64,000 bases of DNA from an uncultured bacterium (GTDB taxonomy: Bacteria > Bacteroidota > Ignavibacteria > UBA10030 > BY39): contig CALCJK010000021.1 in assembly GCA_937967455.1 (NCBI GenBank), positions 1-64,000 on the forward strand, given 5' to 3'. Made by a program: the position numbers and the translations under genes. The notes beneath the pieces were generated by a model that saw nothing but the letters and a program-made list of their open reading frames with translations, did no database searches and was not told where the DNA came from. Below are positions 26,641-36,821 of this stretch, one piece after another. Position 1 is the stretch's first letter; each line of letters opens with the position of its first letter.

Positions 26641-27507
26641 ATGATGACTTACTTTAAAACATATTGTTTTATACTAATGCTTTGGGTAACTGCAGTATAT
26701 TCATACGAACCACTTTTAGAGGATCGGCATTATACCAAATCAATTTTAATTCAAGATGAGCGTGAATTGAAGGTTAACATCGAAATTGGCTTAAGTAAAT
26801 TAATTATTGGAAGTGGTGAACCGCAAAATGTATTCAGTTATGATGTACTACGTGTAGAAAAAGCAAATAATCCTGAGAAAGAAATTAAATATAATATTAT
26901 AGATAGAGTTGGTTATCTTAAAATCAAAAGCGGTGAAAACAGGTCAATAAAGTTTGGTGATTTCAAATCTGATAAATGGATTTTAAATTTTACCGATAAA
27001 ATTCCAATTTCCTTTGATATTGAAATCGGAGCTAGCAAATGTACATTCGATTTCACAAACTTAAAAGTCAAAGATTTAAATATTTCTGCTGGAGCAGGAA
27101 GTGTAAATCTTATGTTTAATAAACCAAATTCCCAGGTTATTGAGAACATAAATATTGAATCTGGTGTAAGCAAATTCAAAGCTTATAATTTATCGAATGC
27201 GAATTTCAACTATTTAAAATTCAGTGGTGGACTTGGATCTTATGAATTAGATTTCAGTGGAAAATTGCAGAAAGAAGTTGATGTTGATATTGAGATTGGG
27301 TTGGGCTCAATTACTGTTTTAATACCTAAGTATATTGGGGTAAAAGTTTCAAGAGAAGAAAATTGGTTGTCCAGTTTTGATATCGACGATGAATTTGAGG
27401 GCGATAGAACAGAACTTACGACTCCGAATTATTATGATGTAAATGGAAAAATTAATTTAAGAATTAAATCCGGAATTGGTTCAGTAAAGATTAAACTATT
27501 AAAATAA
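26641..27507 (+). CDS. Exported LiaF-like / toastrack-type beta protein
   Basis: A 288-residue protein with an N-terminal signal peptide (about 1-21) and then only beta strands in a repeating ladder (I-E-I-G-L-S-K, I-E-I-G-A-S-K, A-G-A-G-S-V, I-E-S-G-V-S-K, S-G-G-L-G-S-Y, I-E-I-G-L-G-S, I-K-S-G-I-G-S). The block ITVLIPKYIGVKV resembles the C-terminal domain of LiaF, which senses cell-envelope stress in Firmicutes; DUF4097-like toastrack domains are similar. It lies 36 bases after the sigma gene. A role as envelope sensor or target of that sigma factor is an inference from the neighbourhood. Confidence 0.7.
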   Translation: MMTYFKTYCFILMLWVTAVYSYEPLLEDRHYTKSILIQDERELKVNIEIGLSKLIIGSGEPQNVFSYDVLRVEKANNPEKEIKYNIIDRVGYLKIKSGENRSIKFGDFKSDKWILNFTDKIPISFDIEIGASKCTFDFTNLKVKDLNISAGAGSVNLMFNKPNSQVIENINIESGVSKFKAYNLSNANFNYLKFSGGLGSYELDFSGKLQKEVDVDIEIGLGSITVLIPKYIGVKVSREENWLSSFDIDDEFEGDRTELTTPNYYDVNGKINLRIKSGIGSVKIKLLK

Positions 27508-27525
27508 TAACTCCTCCTTGATTTA

Positions 27526-27560
27526 AAAAGCCCGCTTCGGTACTAACCAAGCGGGCTTTT
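27526..27560. terminator. Strong bidirectional rho-independent terminator
   Basis: AAAAGCCCGCTT (27526-27537) pairs perfectly with AAGCGGGCTTTT (27549-27560) around an 11-base loop. T runs follow on both strands. It sits in the 58-base gap between convergent genes ending at 27507 and 27566 and should serve both. Confidence 0.93.
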
Positions 27561-27565
27561 CATTT

Positions 27566-28468
27566 TTAGATTGCTATTCCAAGTCCTAAAACCGCAACAG
27601 GTTGCTTTGCTACACTATACTCAGCATTTATGTTGAAAATTAACCATTTCAAACTCAGACCAGCAGTAAATCTAAAAGAATTATCTCCATCAATTTTTAA
27701 TTCCAAATCTTTTGAGTAACCCGTCAGAGGGGGTGTCCATTTATATTTAAATTCCATAGTGGAATACTCATAAGCTATTCCTCCATAAATTGTAGCAAAT
27801 AAAAATGTTTTACTAACTTCTGTACCAATACTCACTGCACTCGCATTCAGAACAGGTTTAATTTTAAAATTTTGATACATAGCGTGGGCAGACCAATAAA
27901 AGGGTAATGCAGGTAGCCATTGATCAATGCTGTGTTGTACCCCTATACCAAGAAATGACACTTCACCCCAGTTGCCTAATTTTACATATGGGAAATATCT
28001 TAATATTGCTCTTGTCCCAAAAATATTTCCTATTGATACTTGCGGTACAACTAACGGAACAGTTTTCAGATTCATACCATCTGGAAATTTGAATGAATCA
28101 GGTAATACTCCACCTGATTTAGCCATAGCACCATCTTTTCCTAAAATTGTTGCAGTTCTGATTGGAGTCGGGTAAGGGGCAAGCGGAGCTGGTCGTAGAT
28201 CATTCAATTCTTTCATATCTGCATCAAACTCCTTTGCGCTTGCTGGTATTATTGCAAACAAAAATCTTGCGCCTACATAAACATCCAATCCAGTCGAAAC
28301 ATCAGCTGAATGGAACAAACCAGAATTTAAATTGGCTCCAAATGCATTTACAAAAGGCTTAATAAAACCTTTTCCGTTAAGTTCACCAAATTTTTGCAAA
28401 CGCTCCTCAAGTGTTTGGGATTGTGCAACACAACTGAATAAAACAAATAAAATTAAAGTTTTTTTCAT
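27566..28468 (-). CDS. Putative outer-membrane protein, unknown function
   Basis: A 300-residue exported protein: signal about 1-17 (ending VAQSQ), then an N-terminal segment naming no known enzyme and a long series of amphipathic beta strands. Positions about 30-60 contain PFVNAFGANLNSGLFHSAD, and the C-terminus (LGLGIAI) is hydrophobic. It resembles Bacteroidota proteins annotated as DUF6588, but I could not confirm that. A beta-barrel in the outer membrane is likely. It ends just after a strong terminator and lies 19 bases downstream of the phosphodiesterase gene. Confidence 0.55.
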   Translation of the reverse strand: MKKTLILFVLFSCVAQSQTLEERLQKFGELNGKGFIKPFVNAFGANLNSGLFHSADVSTGLDVYVGARFLFAIIPASAKEFDADMKELNDLRPAPLAPYPTPIRTATILGKDGAMAKSGGVLPDSFKFPDGMNLKTVPLVVPQVSIGNIFGTRAILRYFPYVKLGNWGEVSFLGIGVQHSIDQWLPALPFYWSAHAMYQNFKIKPVLNASAVSIGTEVSKTFLFATIYGGIAYEYSTMEFKYKWTPPLTGYSKDLELKIDGDNSFRFTAGLSLKWLIFNINAEYSVAKQPVAVLGLGIAI

Positions 28469-28487
28469 CTGAATACCCTTATTTATT

Positions 28488-29246
28488 TTACATATTTAAT
28501 AAATAATTATTGATACTCTTAGGAGAATTAGTAATGATTCCATCAACTTTAAAGTTCATCATAGTTTTGAAATGTACTCGATTACTCACATTATACACGA
28601 AAAAGTAGAGTTTCTCTTTATGTACATTTTTAACAATTTCCTCTTTAATATAATTTTTACTCATAATTACGAAATCAGCATAATTAGATTTTGCTAACTT
28701 AACCACATTTTTCCCGAAGTGAATCATTGGACTGTATAGAATACCGGTAGAAATTCTTTCATCAAGCAGTTTAACTTTTTTCACAAGCGAATGGTCGAAT
28801 GATGAGATAAGTACATAATTTTGTAGTGAATATTTTTGAACAAGTTCAACGCATTTTCTGACCATTATTTCAGGGTGTTTAAGCTTAGGTTTAATTTCAA
28901 TATTTATTCCGGCTTTTTTTCTAACAAGTTTAAAAACTTCTTCTAAGGTCGGGATTCTTTCAGAGGAAAACTTTGAATTAAACCACGATCCTGCATCAAA
29001 TTTTTTAATATCTTCAAGAGATGCGTTCTCAACCTTTCCATAACCATTTGTTGTGCGTTCCAACCTGGCATCATGTATTACAACTATTTCCTTGTCTTTA
29101 GTAAGTCTTACATCAAGTTCTATTGCGTGAGCACCTTCCTTAAGAGCTTTTTGGAACGCGATCAATGTATTTTCTGGCGCAAAATCTGATGAACCTCTAT
29201 GGGCTATTATTACAGGCAGTTCAGTAAGTTTTCTCCAAGAAAACAA
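28488..29246 (-). CDS. Glycerophosphodiester phosphodiesterase family protein
   Basis: A 252-residue GDPD-type TIM barrel that hydrolyses glycerophosphodiesters to an alcohol and glycerol 3-phosphate. The active-site signature is complete: A-H-R-G (catalytic H), P-E-N-T, E-L-D-V (metal ligands) and the second histidine in V-I-H-D. No signal peptide is seen, so it should be cytoplasmic, like UgpQ. It follows adk by three bases. Phospholipid turnover is the likely context. Confidence 0.92.
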   Translation of the reverse strand: MFSWRKLTELPVIIAHRGSSDFAPENTLIAFQKALKEGAHAIELDVRLTKDKEIVVIHDARLERTTNGYGKVENASLEDIKKFDAGSWFNSKFSSERIPTLEEVFKLVRKKAGINIEIKPKLKHPEIMVRKCVELVQKYSLQNYVLISSFDHSLVKKVKLLDERISTGILYSPMIHFGKNVVKLAKSNYADFVIMSKNYIKEEIVKNVHKEKLYFFVYNVSNRVHFKTMMNFKVDGIITNSPKSINNYLLNM

Positions 29247-29249
29247 TTT

Positions 29250-29891
29250 TTAAGTCCCTAATATTTTATCAATTTGCTCAAAAACCTCATTTACAGAACC
29301 AGAACCATCTACAAAGAATAATAGGTTTTGCTGCTGATAATAATTTTTCACTGGTTCTGTAGAATCTCTATATACTTTCATCCTATTCAATATTGTTGCT
29401 GGTTGGTCATCATCCCTTTTAATAAGCCTGCCACCACAAGATGGACAAATCATATCCACCACTTTGTCGATTAATGTATTTACAATTTTCCCACAATTTT
29501 CACAGCTAAATCTGTTCTCAAGTCGTTTGATAATTTGTTCTTCATCCACTTCTAAATAAATTACAAAATTTATTTTACCATTTAGTTCTTGAAATAGCTT
29601 ATTTAATGCAATTGCTTGGGGAACTGTCCGTGGAAAGCCATCCAATATAATTCCATTTTTGGATTCATCAGAGCTAATTGTTTTTCTAATTATCTCTATC
29701 ATTATATCGTCGGAAACAAGCTTACCAGCTTCGAGTATAGATTTAATTTTATTCCCCAATTCAGTATTTTTTTGAATTTCTGCTCGCAGAATATCACCTG
29801 TAGAGATGTGTTTGAGATTATACTTATCTGCTATTAATTTTGCTTGTGTACCTTTTCCAACACCTGGAGGTCCGAATAATATTATATTCAT
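29250..29891 (-). CDS. adk: Adenylate kinase with zinc-binding lid
   Basis: Adk converts ATP plus AMP to two ADP. The 213-residue product has the P-loop G-P-P-G-V-G-K-G-T (7-15), the AMP-site block S-T-G-D and the D-G-F-P-R-T motif. The lid holds four cysteines, C130, C133, C149 and C152, which should bind structural zinc. Zinc lids are common in Gram-positive and some other bacteria and absent in E. coli. It is the first gene of a short unit with the phosphodiesterase and OM protein genes. Confidence 0.97.
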   Translation of the reverse strand: MNIILFGPPGVGKGTQAKLIADKYNLKHISTGDILRAEIQKNTELGNKIKSILEAGKLVSDDIMIEIIRKTISSDESKNGIILDGFPRTVPQAIALNKLFQELNGKINFVIYLEVDEEQIIKRLENRFSCENCGKIVNTLIDKVVDMICPSCGGRLIKRDDDQPATILNRMKVYRDSTEPVKNYYQQQNLLFFVDGSGSVNEVFEQIDKILGT

Positions 29892-29948
29892 AAAATTTAT
29901 TTTTTTTGCTTAACATTTTATTATGCACCAATATAGAAAATATTTCAA

Positions 29949-31028
29949 TTATTTTCCACTTTTGATAGCAAGCTGTCCACATGCCGCGGTTATATCTTCA
30001 CCAGCACTACTACGAATAAAAACTGTTAGATGATTAGCTCTTAACTTTTGAGCAAACAATTCAATTTCTTCCATTGTTGCTGGTTTCAAATCAATTCCAG
30101 GTTTAACAAAGCTGATCGAGTGAAAAGGAATCAAATTTATTTTACATGGAACTTTTCTCGCAAGCTTAGTTAACAATTTTACATCATCATCCTGATCATT
30201 CAAACCTTTGAAAACAATATATTCATAAGTTACTCTTAATTTTGTTCTTTCGTAATAATGCGAAATAGCACTTAATAACTTGCTAAGATTATATTTTCTG
30301 TTTAAGGGAATCAGCATATTTCTTAATTCATCTTTTAATGTATGAAGCGAAATAGCAAGTTTAACTTTCAGGTTTTCATTAGCAAGTTTAAGAATGCCAT
30401 CAATCCAGCCTGCTGTGGAAATCGTAATCCTTCTCGCTGCAATATTCATTCCATCTATGAATATTCTAATCGCATCGATCACATTATCGTAATTTAAAAA
30501 AGGTTCACCCATCCCCATAAAGACTATATTGGTAATTTTTTTTTGCGATATTTTTTCTATTTGAATTACTTGATCAATAATTTCACCAGTAATTAGATTT
30601 CTTTTATAGCCCATAGTTCCAGTAGCACAAAAAATGCAATCAAGTGGACAACCAACTTGAGTTGAAACACAAACTGTTAATCTTTTCTGTTCATCTAATT
30701 TTAAACTCTTATTATCATAAAAAGCGGTTCTTGGTGGAATCAATACACTTTCAATCTGTTTTCCATCTTTAAGTTCGAATAAATATTTTGTTGTCCCATC
30801 AATACTCGATTGGTAACTTGTTACAAATTTTAAATTACAAATTTCAGCTTTAGTTTTTAATTTATCCCTAAATGCTTTAGATAAGGTAGTCATCGAATCA
30901 ATTGAATCAATCCGCTTTTTATAAAGCCACTCAAATAACTGCTTACCTCTAAATGGTTTTTCTCTTAAAGAGAGAGATAATTCTGTTAATTCCTCCTGAG
31001 TCAAACCTTTAAGATTAATTTTTTCCAT
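29949..31028 (-). CDS. rlmN: Dual-specificity RNA methyltransferase RlmN
   Basis: RlmN is a radical-SAM enzyme that methylates C2 of adenosine in 23S rRNA (A2503) and some tRNAs. The Fe-S motif is C-P-L-D-C-I-F-C (C127, C131, C134). The two conserved cysteines of the methyl transfer mechanism are C120 (L-T-V-C-V-S) and C350 (A-A-C-G-Q). At 359 residues it is a standard length. It lies downstream of the terminator that ends the peptidase genes, so it probably has its own promoter. Confidence 0.97.
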   Translation of the reverse strand: MEKINLKGLTQEELTELSLSLREKPFRGKQLFEWLYKKRIDSIDSMTTLSKAFRDKLKTKAEICNLKFVTSYQSSIDGTTKYLFELKDGKQIESVLIPPRTAFYDNKSLKLDEQKRLTVCVSTQVGCPLDCIFCATGTMGYKRNLITGEIIDQVIQIEKISQKKITNIVFMGMGEPFLNYDNVIDAIRIFIDGMNIAARRITISTAGWIDGILKLANENLKVKLAISLHTLKDELRNMLIPLNRKYNLSKLLSAISHYYERTKLRVTYEYIVFKGLNDQDDDVKLLTKLARKVPCKINLIPFHSISFVKPGIDLKPATMEEIELFAQKLRANHLTVFIRSSAGEDITAACGQLAIKSGK

Positions 31029-31058
31029 TTAGTATTTATTAGGTTTAAAAATTAATAA

Positions 31059-31088
31059 AAAAGCCGATTCGATAAAGAATCGGCTTTT
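31059..31088 (-). terminator. Rho-independent terminator after the M16 peptidase pair
   Basis: AAAAGCCGATTC (31059-31070) pairs exactly with GAATCGGCTTTT (31077-31088) around a six-base loop. On the minus strand the stem is followed by a T-rich tract. It lies 14 bases after the stop of the second M16 gene and before rlmN. Confidence 0.88.
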
Positions 31089-31101
31089 AAGTCACTGATT
31101 T

Positions 31102-32604
31102 TCACTTCTCAAACAATTCATCAACTTTTACAAGTTTGGATTTTTCTTTATTAATCTTCAGGGGAAAGTTTTCTATAATTTTATCTTCATCAAGAATATT
31201 TTGGGAAACAGGAGAAGAGTATTTGATTGGAGATGGTGCATTATTAAACATTGTTTCCATCAGAGTTGGAGCATCGTTTGCTACTATAGCAACTTTTATA
31301 TTTTCGGCTGAAAGATATTTTTTTATTGCATTGTTAACATCTTCGACTTTCATAGATTTTAATTCTTTCTCAATGCGATCAATAAAAAATTCTGTTCCAT
31401 AAAACTCTGAATCCATTTGATATCCAAGTCTACGACTTGCAGTTTGAACCCAGAGTTTTGAATAATTGATCAGGAATTTACGTGTCATTTCAAATTGTTC
31501 CTGAGTTAACCCGTTCTCAACCAATTTTTTCAATTCATACATTGCGTTTCTAACTGCGAAGTGTGCATTTTCCGGTTGAACAGGCCTTATCCAAATACTG
31601 AAATACTGCTGTCGGCGCGGATTATTGGGCAATTGAAACCTTGAACCACCATCTTGTATAAAATGCTCAATATATGAATAATCTCCGTAGTTCAATCCTC
31701 TATCGCCTCTTAATCTGTTCATTAAAACACCATTAAAAGTCCGATGTTCACCAAAGTAAGAATTTGCAACCATAAGCGCATAATAGTCCTTATCCTTGCG
31801 TGTAATTGGGATTGGAAAGCCCATTGATATTGCAGTACCACGAGCAGGTTTTTCAACAAACAGTATTTCCATTTCATTTATTGGTTTAGGTTGAGGTAAA
31901 TTAACTGTTGCAATTTTACCTGATGGAAGTTGAGCAAAATCTTCTTTAATTTTTTCCAGAAGAGATTTTGGATAACCTCCAGCTATACCAATTTTTATAT
32001 TATCTTTAGTGTAAACTTTTTTATGATAATCTTTAACATCCTGCAAAGTAATTGATTCAAGTCCCTGAACAGTTCCAATTTCAGTAGTTCTATATGGATG
32101 ATCTTCGTACATAAATGCATTTAAAGCTTGTTTTCCAAGATTTTCATCATCTGTCCCGCGCAAAGTATTTTTAAGATGGTTGAGAAGTAAATCCTTACTT
32201 CTATTAAAATCAGCTTCATCGAATCTTGGATTGATTACCAGTTCAGATATTATTTTATAAAAATCATCAAGATGATCTTTATGAACCTCGCCAATAAAAA
32301 CTGTTATTTCTTTATCAACCTGAGGATTAATTGATGCTGCCCATGGATATAATTTATCCAGAACCTCCTGATATGAAAGGTCTTTTGTTCCACCCTGACC
32401 TATAGTTAAAGCAGTAAGGGCATTTAAACCTTCTTTACCCTGAGGATCATTTATTGAACCAGCATTTATTTGGATTCTAAATGTTATTAAAGGTGATTCA
32501 CTTTGATATAATTCTGAAATTTCTGGTGATTTTGCACAATTGATATTTAGCATTATTAGACCTATGATGAATAAGGTTGTAATTATATTTTTAATATTTT
32601 TCAT
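31102..32604 (-). CDS. M16-family peptidase-like protein without the zinc motif
   Basis: A 500-residue protein with an N-terminal export signal (about 1-22, followed by a cysteine at 23 with a poor lipobox, N-I-N-C). The fold is that of M16 peptidases, but the H-x-x-E-H site is replaced: the equivalent stretch reads G-K-E-G-L-N-A-L-T-A-L. It should thus be the non-catalytic half of a two-subunit enzyme, as in mitochondrial processing peptidase and many Bacteroidota pairs. Its start overlaps the catalytic partner by 14 bases, so the two are made together. Confidence 0.88.
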   Translation of the reverse strand: MKNIKNIITTLFIIGLIMLNINCAKSPEISELYQSESPLITFRIQINAGSINDPQGKEGLNALTALTIGQGGTKDLSYQEVLDKLYPWAASINPQVDKEITVFIGEVHKDHLDDFYKIISELVINPRFDEADFNRSKDLLLNHLKNTLRGTDDENLGKQALNAFMYEDHPYRTTEIGTVQGLESITLQDVKDYHKKVYTKDNIKIGIAGGYPKSLLEKIKEDFAQLPSGKIATVNLPQPKPINEMEILFVEKPARGTAISMGFPIPITRKDKDYYALMVANSYFGEHRTFNGVLMNRLRGDRGLNYGDYSYIEHFIQDGGSRFQLPNNPRRQQYFSIWIRPVQPENAHFAVRNAMYELKKLVENGLTQEQFEMTRKFLINYSKLWVQTASRRLGYQMDSEFYGTEFFIDRIEKELKSMKVEDVNNAIKKYLSAENIKVAIVANDAPTLMETMFNNAPSPIKYSSPVSQNILDEDKIIENFPLKINKEKSKLVKVDELFEK

Positions 32605-33940
32605 TTCCTAAACCCTCCTGAACTAAAGTAACGACCGTTCTATTTTCTTGTGTGAAATATTTTTTCGCAATTTCCATGATATCTTGAGGTGTAATTTTTT
32701 CATAAAGTTCATAAACTTTGTTTAAGCTTTCTGGATCTCCAGTAAGTTGATAAAAGTGGCTTATTTTACTTGCAACTGCATCGGCGTTATTCAAACTCAT
32801 AGCAAAACTATACTTGAGATATGATTTTACAGTGGCTAATTTTTCCTCCGATACAGGATTATTTTTGATATCCTCAAGTGCATTATAAATTTCTTTTTTC
32901 ACCATTTCGATATTTTGTGGTTCTTTAATCCTTGTGAAAATCGTGAACAAACCCGGGTCTCGACTATCGCTTTGTCCACCCTCGATAAACTCGACCCATT
33001 GTTTCTCTATTACAAGTTTATTATAGAGAGGTGAAGTTTGCGAAAATACAAGTTGAGAGATTACATCCATGGTAGGCATATCTTTTTGTTCGGTGCTGAA
33101 AGCGGGACCGCGATAACCAATTGCTACTATGGGAAGAGTTTTAGCTTTCCATGTAAGGTTAATAATTTTTTCTTTTTTCTGAGGTGGGTCTAATGGAACA
33201 TTGAGTGTATAGCTACCTCTTTTCCAGTTTCCATAATATTTTTTTGCAAGCTCAATTAACTTTTCTTGATCAAAATCTCCTACGACTACGAGTGCACAAT
33301 TTTCAGGACGATACCATCTATCAAAGAACTTTAAACTATACTCATATTGATTTGGCATATCCAGGATATCTTTCAAAAAACCCATAGTGGTATGTTTATA
33401 AGTATGTTTTTCGTAAGCCGCTTCACGAAGTTTTTCGTAAATAGTCATAAATGGACTAGAGAAATTTTTGTTGTATTCACCCAGAATTGCACCAGCTTCG
33501 GTTTTAAAGTCCTCTTCCGAGTATTTCAAATTCATAAATCTGTCTGATTCAATATCCATAATTGTTTCAAGTTCGGCTGAACTCGCAAGCGTATGATAAG
33601 CAGTATAATCATCTGTTGTAAAAGCGTTATTATCTGCGCCTATCATTTTTAAAATATCATTATACTTATCCTTGTTATACTTTTCAGTACCACGGAACAT
33701 CATATGTTCAAAAAAGTGTGCAAATCCAGATAAACCAGGCTCTATTTCATTTCTTGAACCCGCACGTACTACAGTATAATATGCAACAATACCAGGACTT
33801 GGAAATGGAACAGAGATAATTTTTAGACCATTATCCAAAGTGACCTGGTTGATCTTATAAGGAAAAATCTTGTTTTCCCCTTCACCATAAGCTAATAAAG
33901 GTAAAAGGAAAAACAGGAACAACAAATTAAATCGAATCAT
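32591..33940 (-). CDS. Exported M16-family zinc peptidase, catalytic subunit
   Basis: A 449-residue M16 (insulinase/pitrilysin-like) peptidase with signal peptide 1-19. The inverted zinc motif is complete: H75-F-F-E78-H79, with the third ligand E155 in I-L-G-E-Y-N. It probably degrades short peptides in the periplasm. Directly downstream, and overlapping, is an M16 protein that lacks these residues and should form its structural partner. It starts 75 bases after ligA, with an AGGAGG site. Confidence 0.93.
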   Translation of the reverse strand: MIRFNLLFLFFLLPLLAYGEGENKIFPYKINQVTLDNGLKIISVPFPSPGIVAYYTVVRAGSRNEIEPGLSGFAHFFEHMMFRGTEKYNKDKYNDILKMIGADNNAFTTDDYTAYHTLASSAELETIMDIESDRFMNLKYSEEDFKTEAGAILGEYNKNFSSPFMTIYEKLREAAYEKHTYKHTTMGFLKDILDMPNQYEYSLKFFDRWYRPENCALVVVGDFDQEKLIELAKKYYGNWKRGSYTLNVPLDPPQKKEKIINLTWKAKTLPIVAIGYRGPAFSTEQKDMPTMDVISQLVFSQTSPLYNKLVIEKQWVEFIEGGQSDSRDPGLFTIFTRIKEPQNIEMVKKEIYNALEDIKNNPVSEEKLATVKSYLKYSFAMSLNNADAVASKISHFYQLTGDPESLNKVYELYEKITPQDIMEIAKKYFTQENRTVVTLVQEGLGNEKY

Positions 33941-34014
33941 AAAATCCTCCTAATTAATTTATTTTAAGGAACTACCATTATTTAAAGATATGAATTTTTC
34001 TAAGAATTTGCTAA

Positions 34015-36027
<2,013 letters not shown>

Positions 36028-36807
36028 TTATTCTAAGTTCTTTCTGGATAAAACAATATCTCTAACAACTGCACCTCTTTTACCTATCGTTGGAATTGAT
36101 TTATTATTCAATTTAATATTTAAAGCGCCAGCATTACCTGTAGTTAGTGTAAAATTATCTGCAGCTTTCCATTGAATACTCTTATTCGGCATCAGAAGAA
36201 TTTCATTTTTAATTTTTCCATCAATTAAAACACTAATCCAGGCACTTTCAAGTGTAGAAATCGAAAGAATCAAACTATCCAAACCACCCGATAAGGCTGG
36301 TAATACAGCAGTACTATCAACATAAATACTTGAATCACTATTAAGCTGAGCTTGTTCAATTTTTTTTACCGCTTCCTGAAAAGAGACCTCTTTATCAAAA
36401 TCTTTATTAACATCATTCTCAAATAAATTTAGAGTTATAATTAGCGCAAATACAATAAATAATGAAATGATAATCAAAATAGTTGTATTACTAACTCCTT
36501 TTTGTTTGGGAAGGCGAACTTTTTGTGTAGATTCCGGTAGTGGAGAACTTTTTTGAGTCTCAACCTCTGTTTTCTCTGGTAAGACTACCTCACTATATTT
36601 TCTAATGCAATCTTCAGGGTCTAATCCAACTTCTTTAGCATAAGAACGAATGAATGCTCTTACATAAACGTCGTTAAGAAAATTAAAATTACCATCTTCA
36701 ATTGCCTTTAAAAATTTTATGTTAATCCTGGTTGCTGTGGATATATCTTCAAGCGAGAGATTAAGTTTTTCTCTTGCCTGCTTTAATGCTTCGCTACATG
36801 GATTCAT
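36028..36807 (-). CDS. RodZ-like helix-turn-helix membrane protein
   Basis: A 259-residue protein with a cytoplasmic Cro/RodZ-type helix-turn-helix (about 5-70, ARE-KLNLSLEDISTATRI), a linker, one membrane segment (about 107-125) and an extracytoplasmic DUF4115-type beta domain at the C-terminus (about 175-259). In E. coli RodZ links MreB to the wall elongation machinery. The order histidine kinase, rodZ-like, ligA is tight (14- and three-base gaps). No mre genes are in the window. Confidence 0.85.
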   Translation of the reverse strand: MNPCSEALKQAREKLNLSLEDISTATRINIKFLKAIEDGNFNFLNDVYVRAFIRSYAKEVGLDPEDCIRKYSEVVLPEKTEVETQKSSPLPESTQKVRLPKQKGVSNTTILIIISLFIVFALIITLNLFENDVNKDFDKEVSFQEAVKKIEQAQLNSDSSIYVDSTAVLPALSGGLDSLILSISTLESAWISVLIDGKIKNEILLMPNKSIQWKAADNFTLTTGNAGALNIKLNNKSIPTIGKRGAVVRDIVLSRKNLE

Positions 36808-36821
36808 AAAAGTTATTTCTA

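Noticed and set aside
31102-32604. Pseudogene status for the zinc-less M16 gene
   Set aside because: The ORF is full length and coupled to the catalytic gene; inactive partners are normal in this family.
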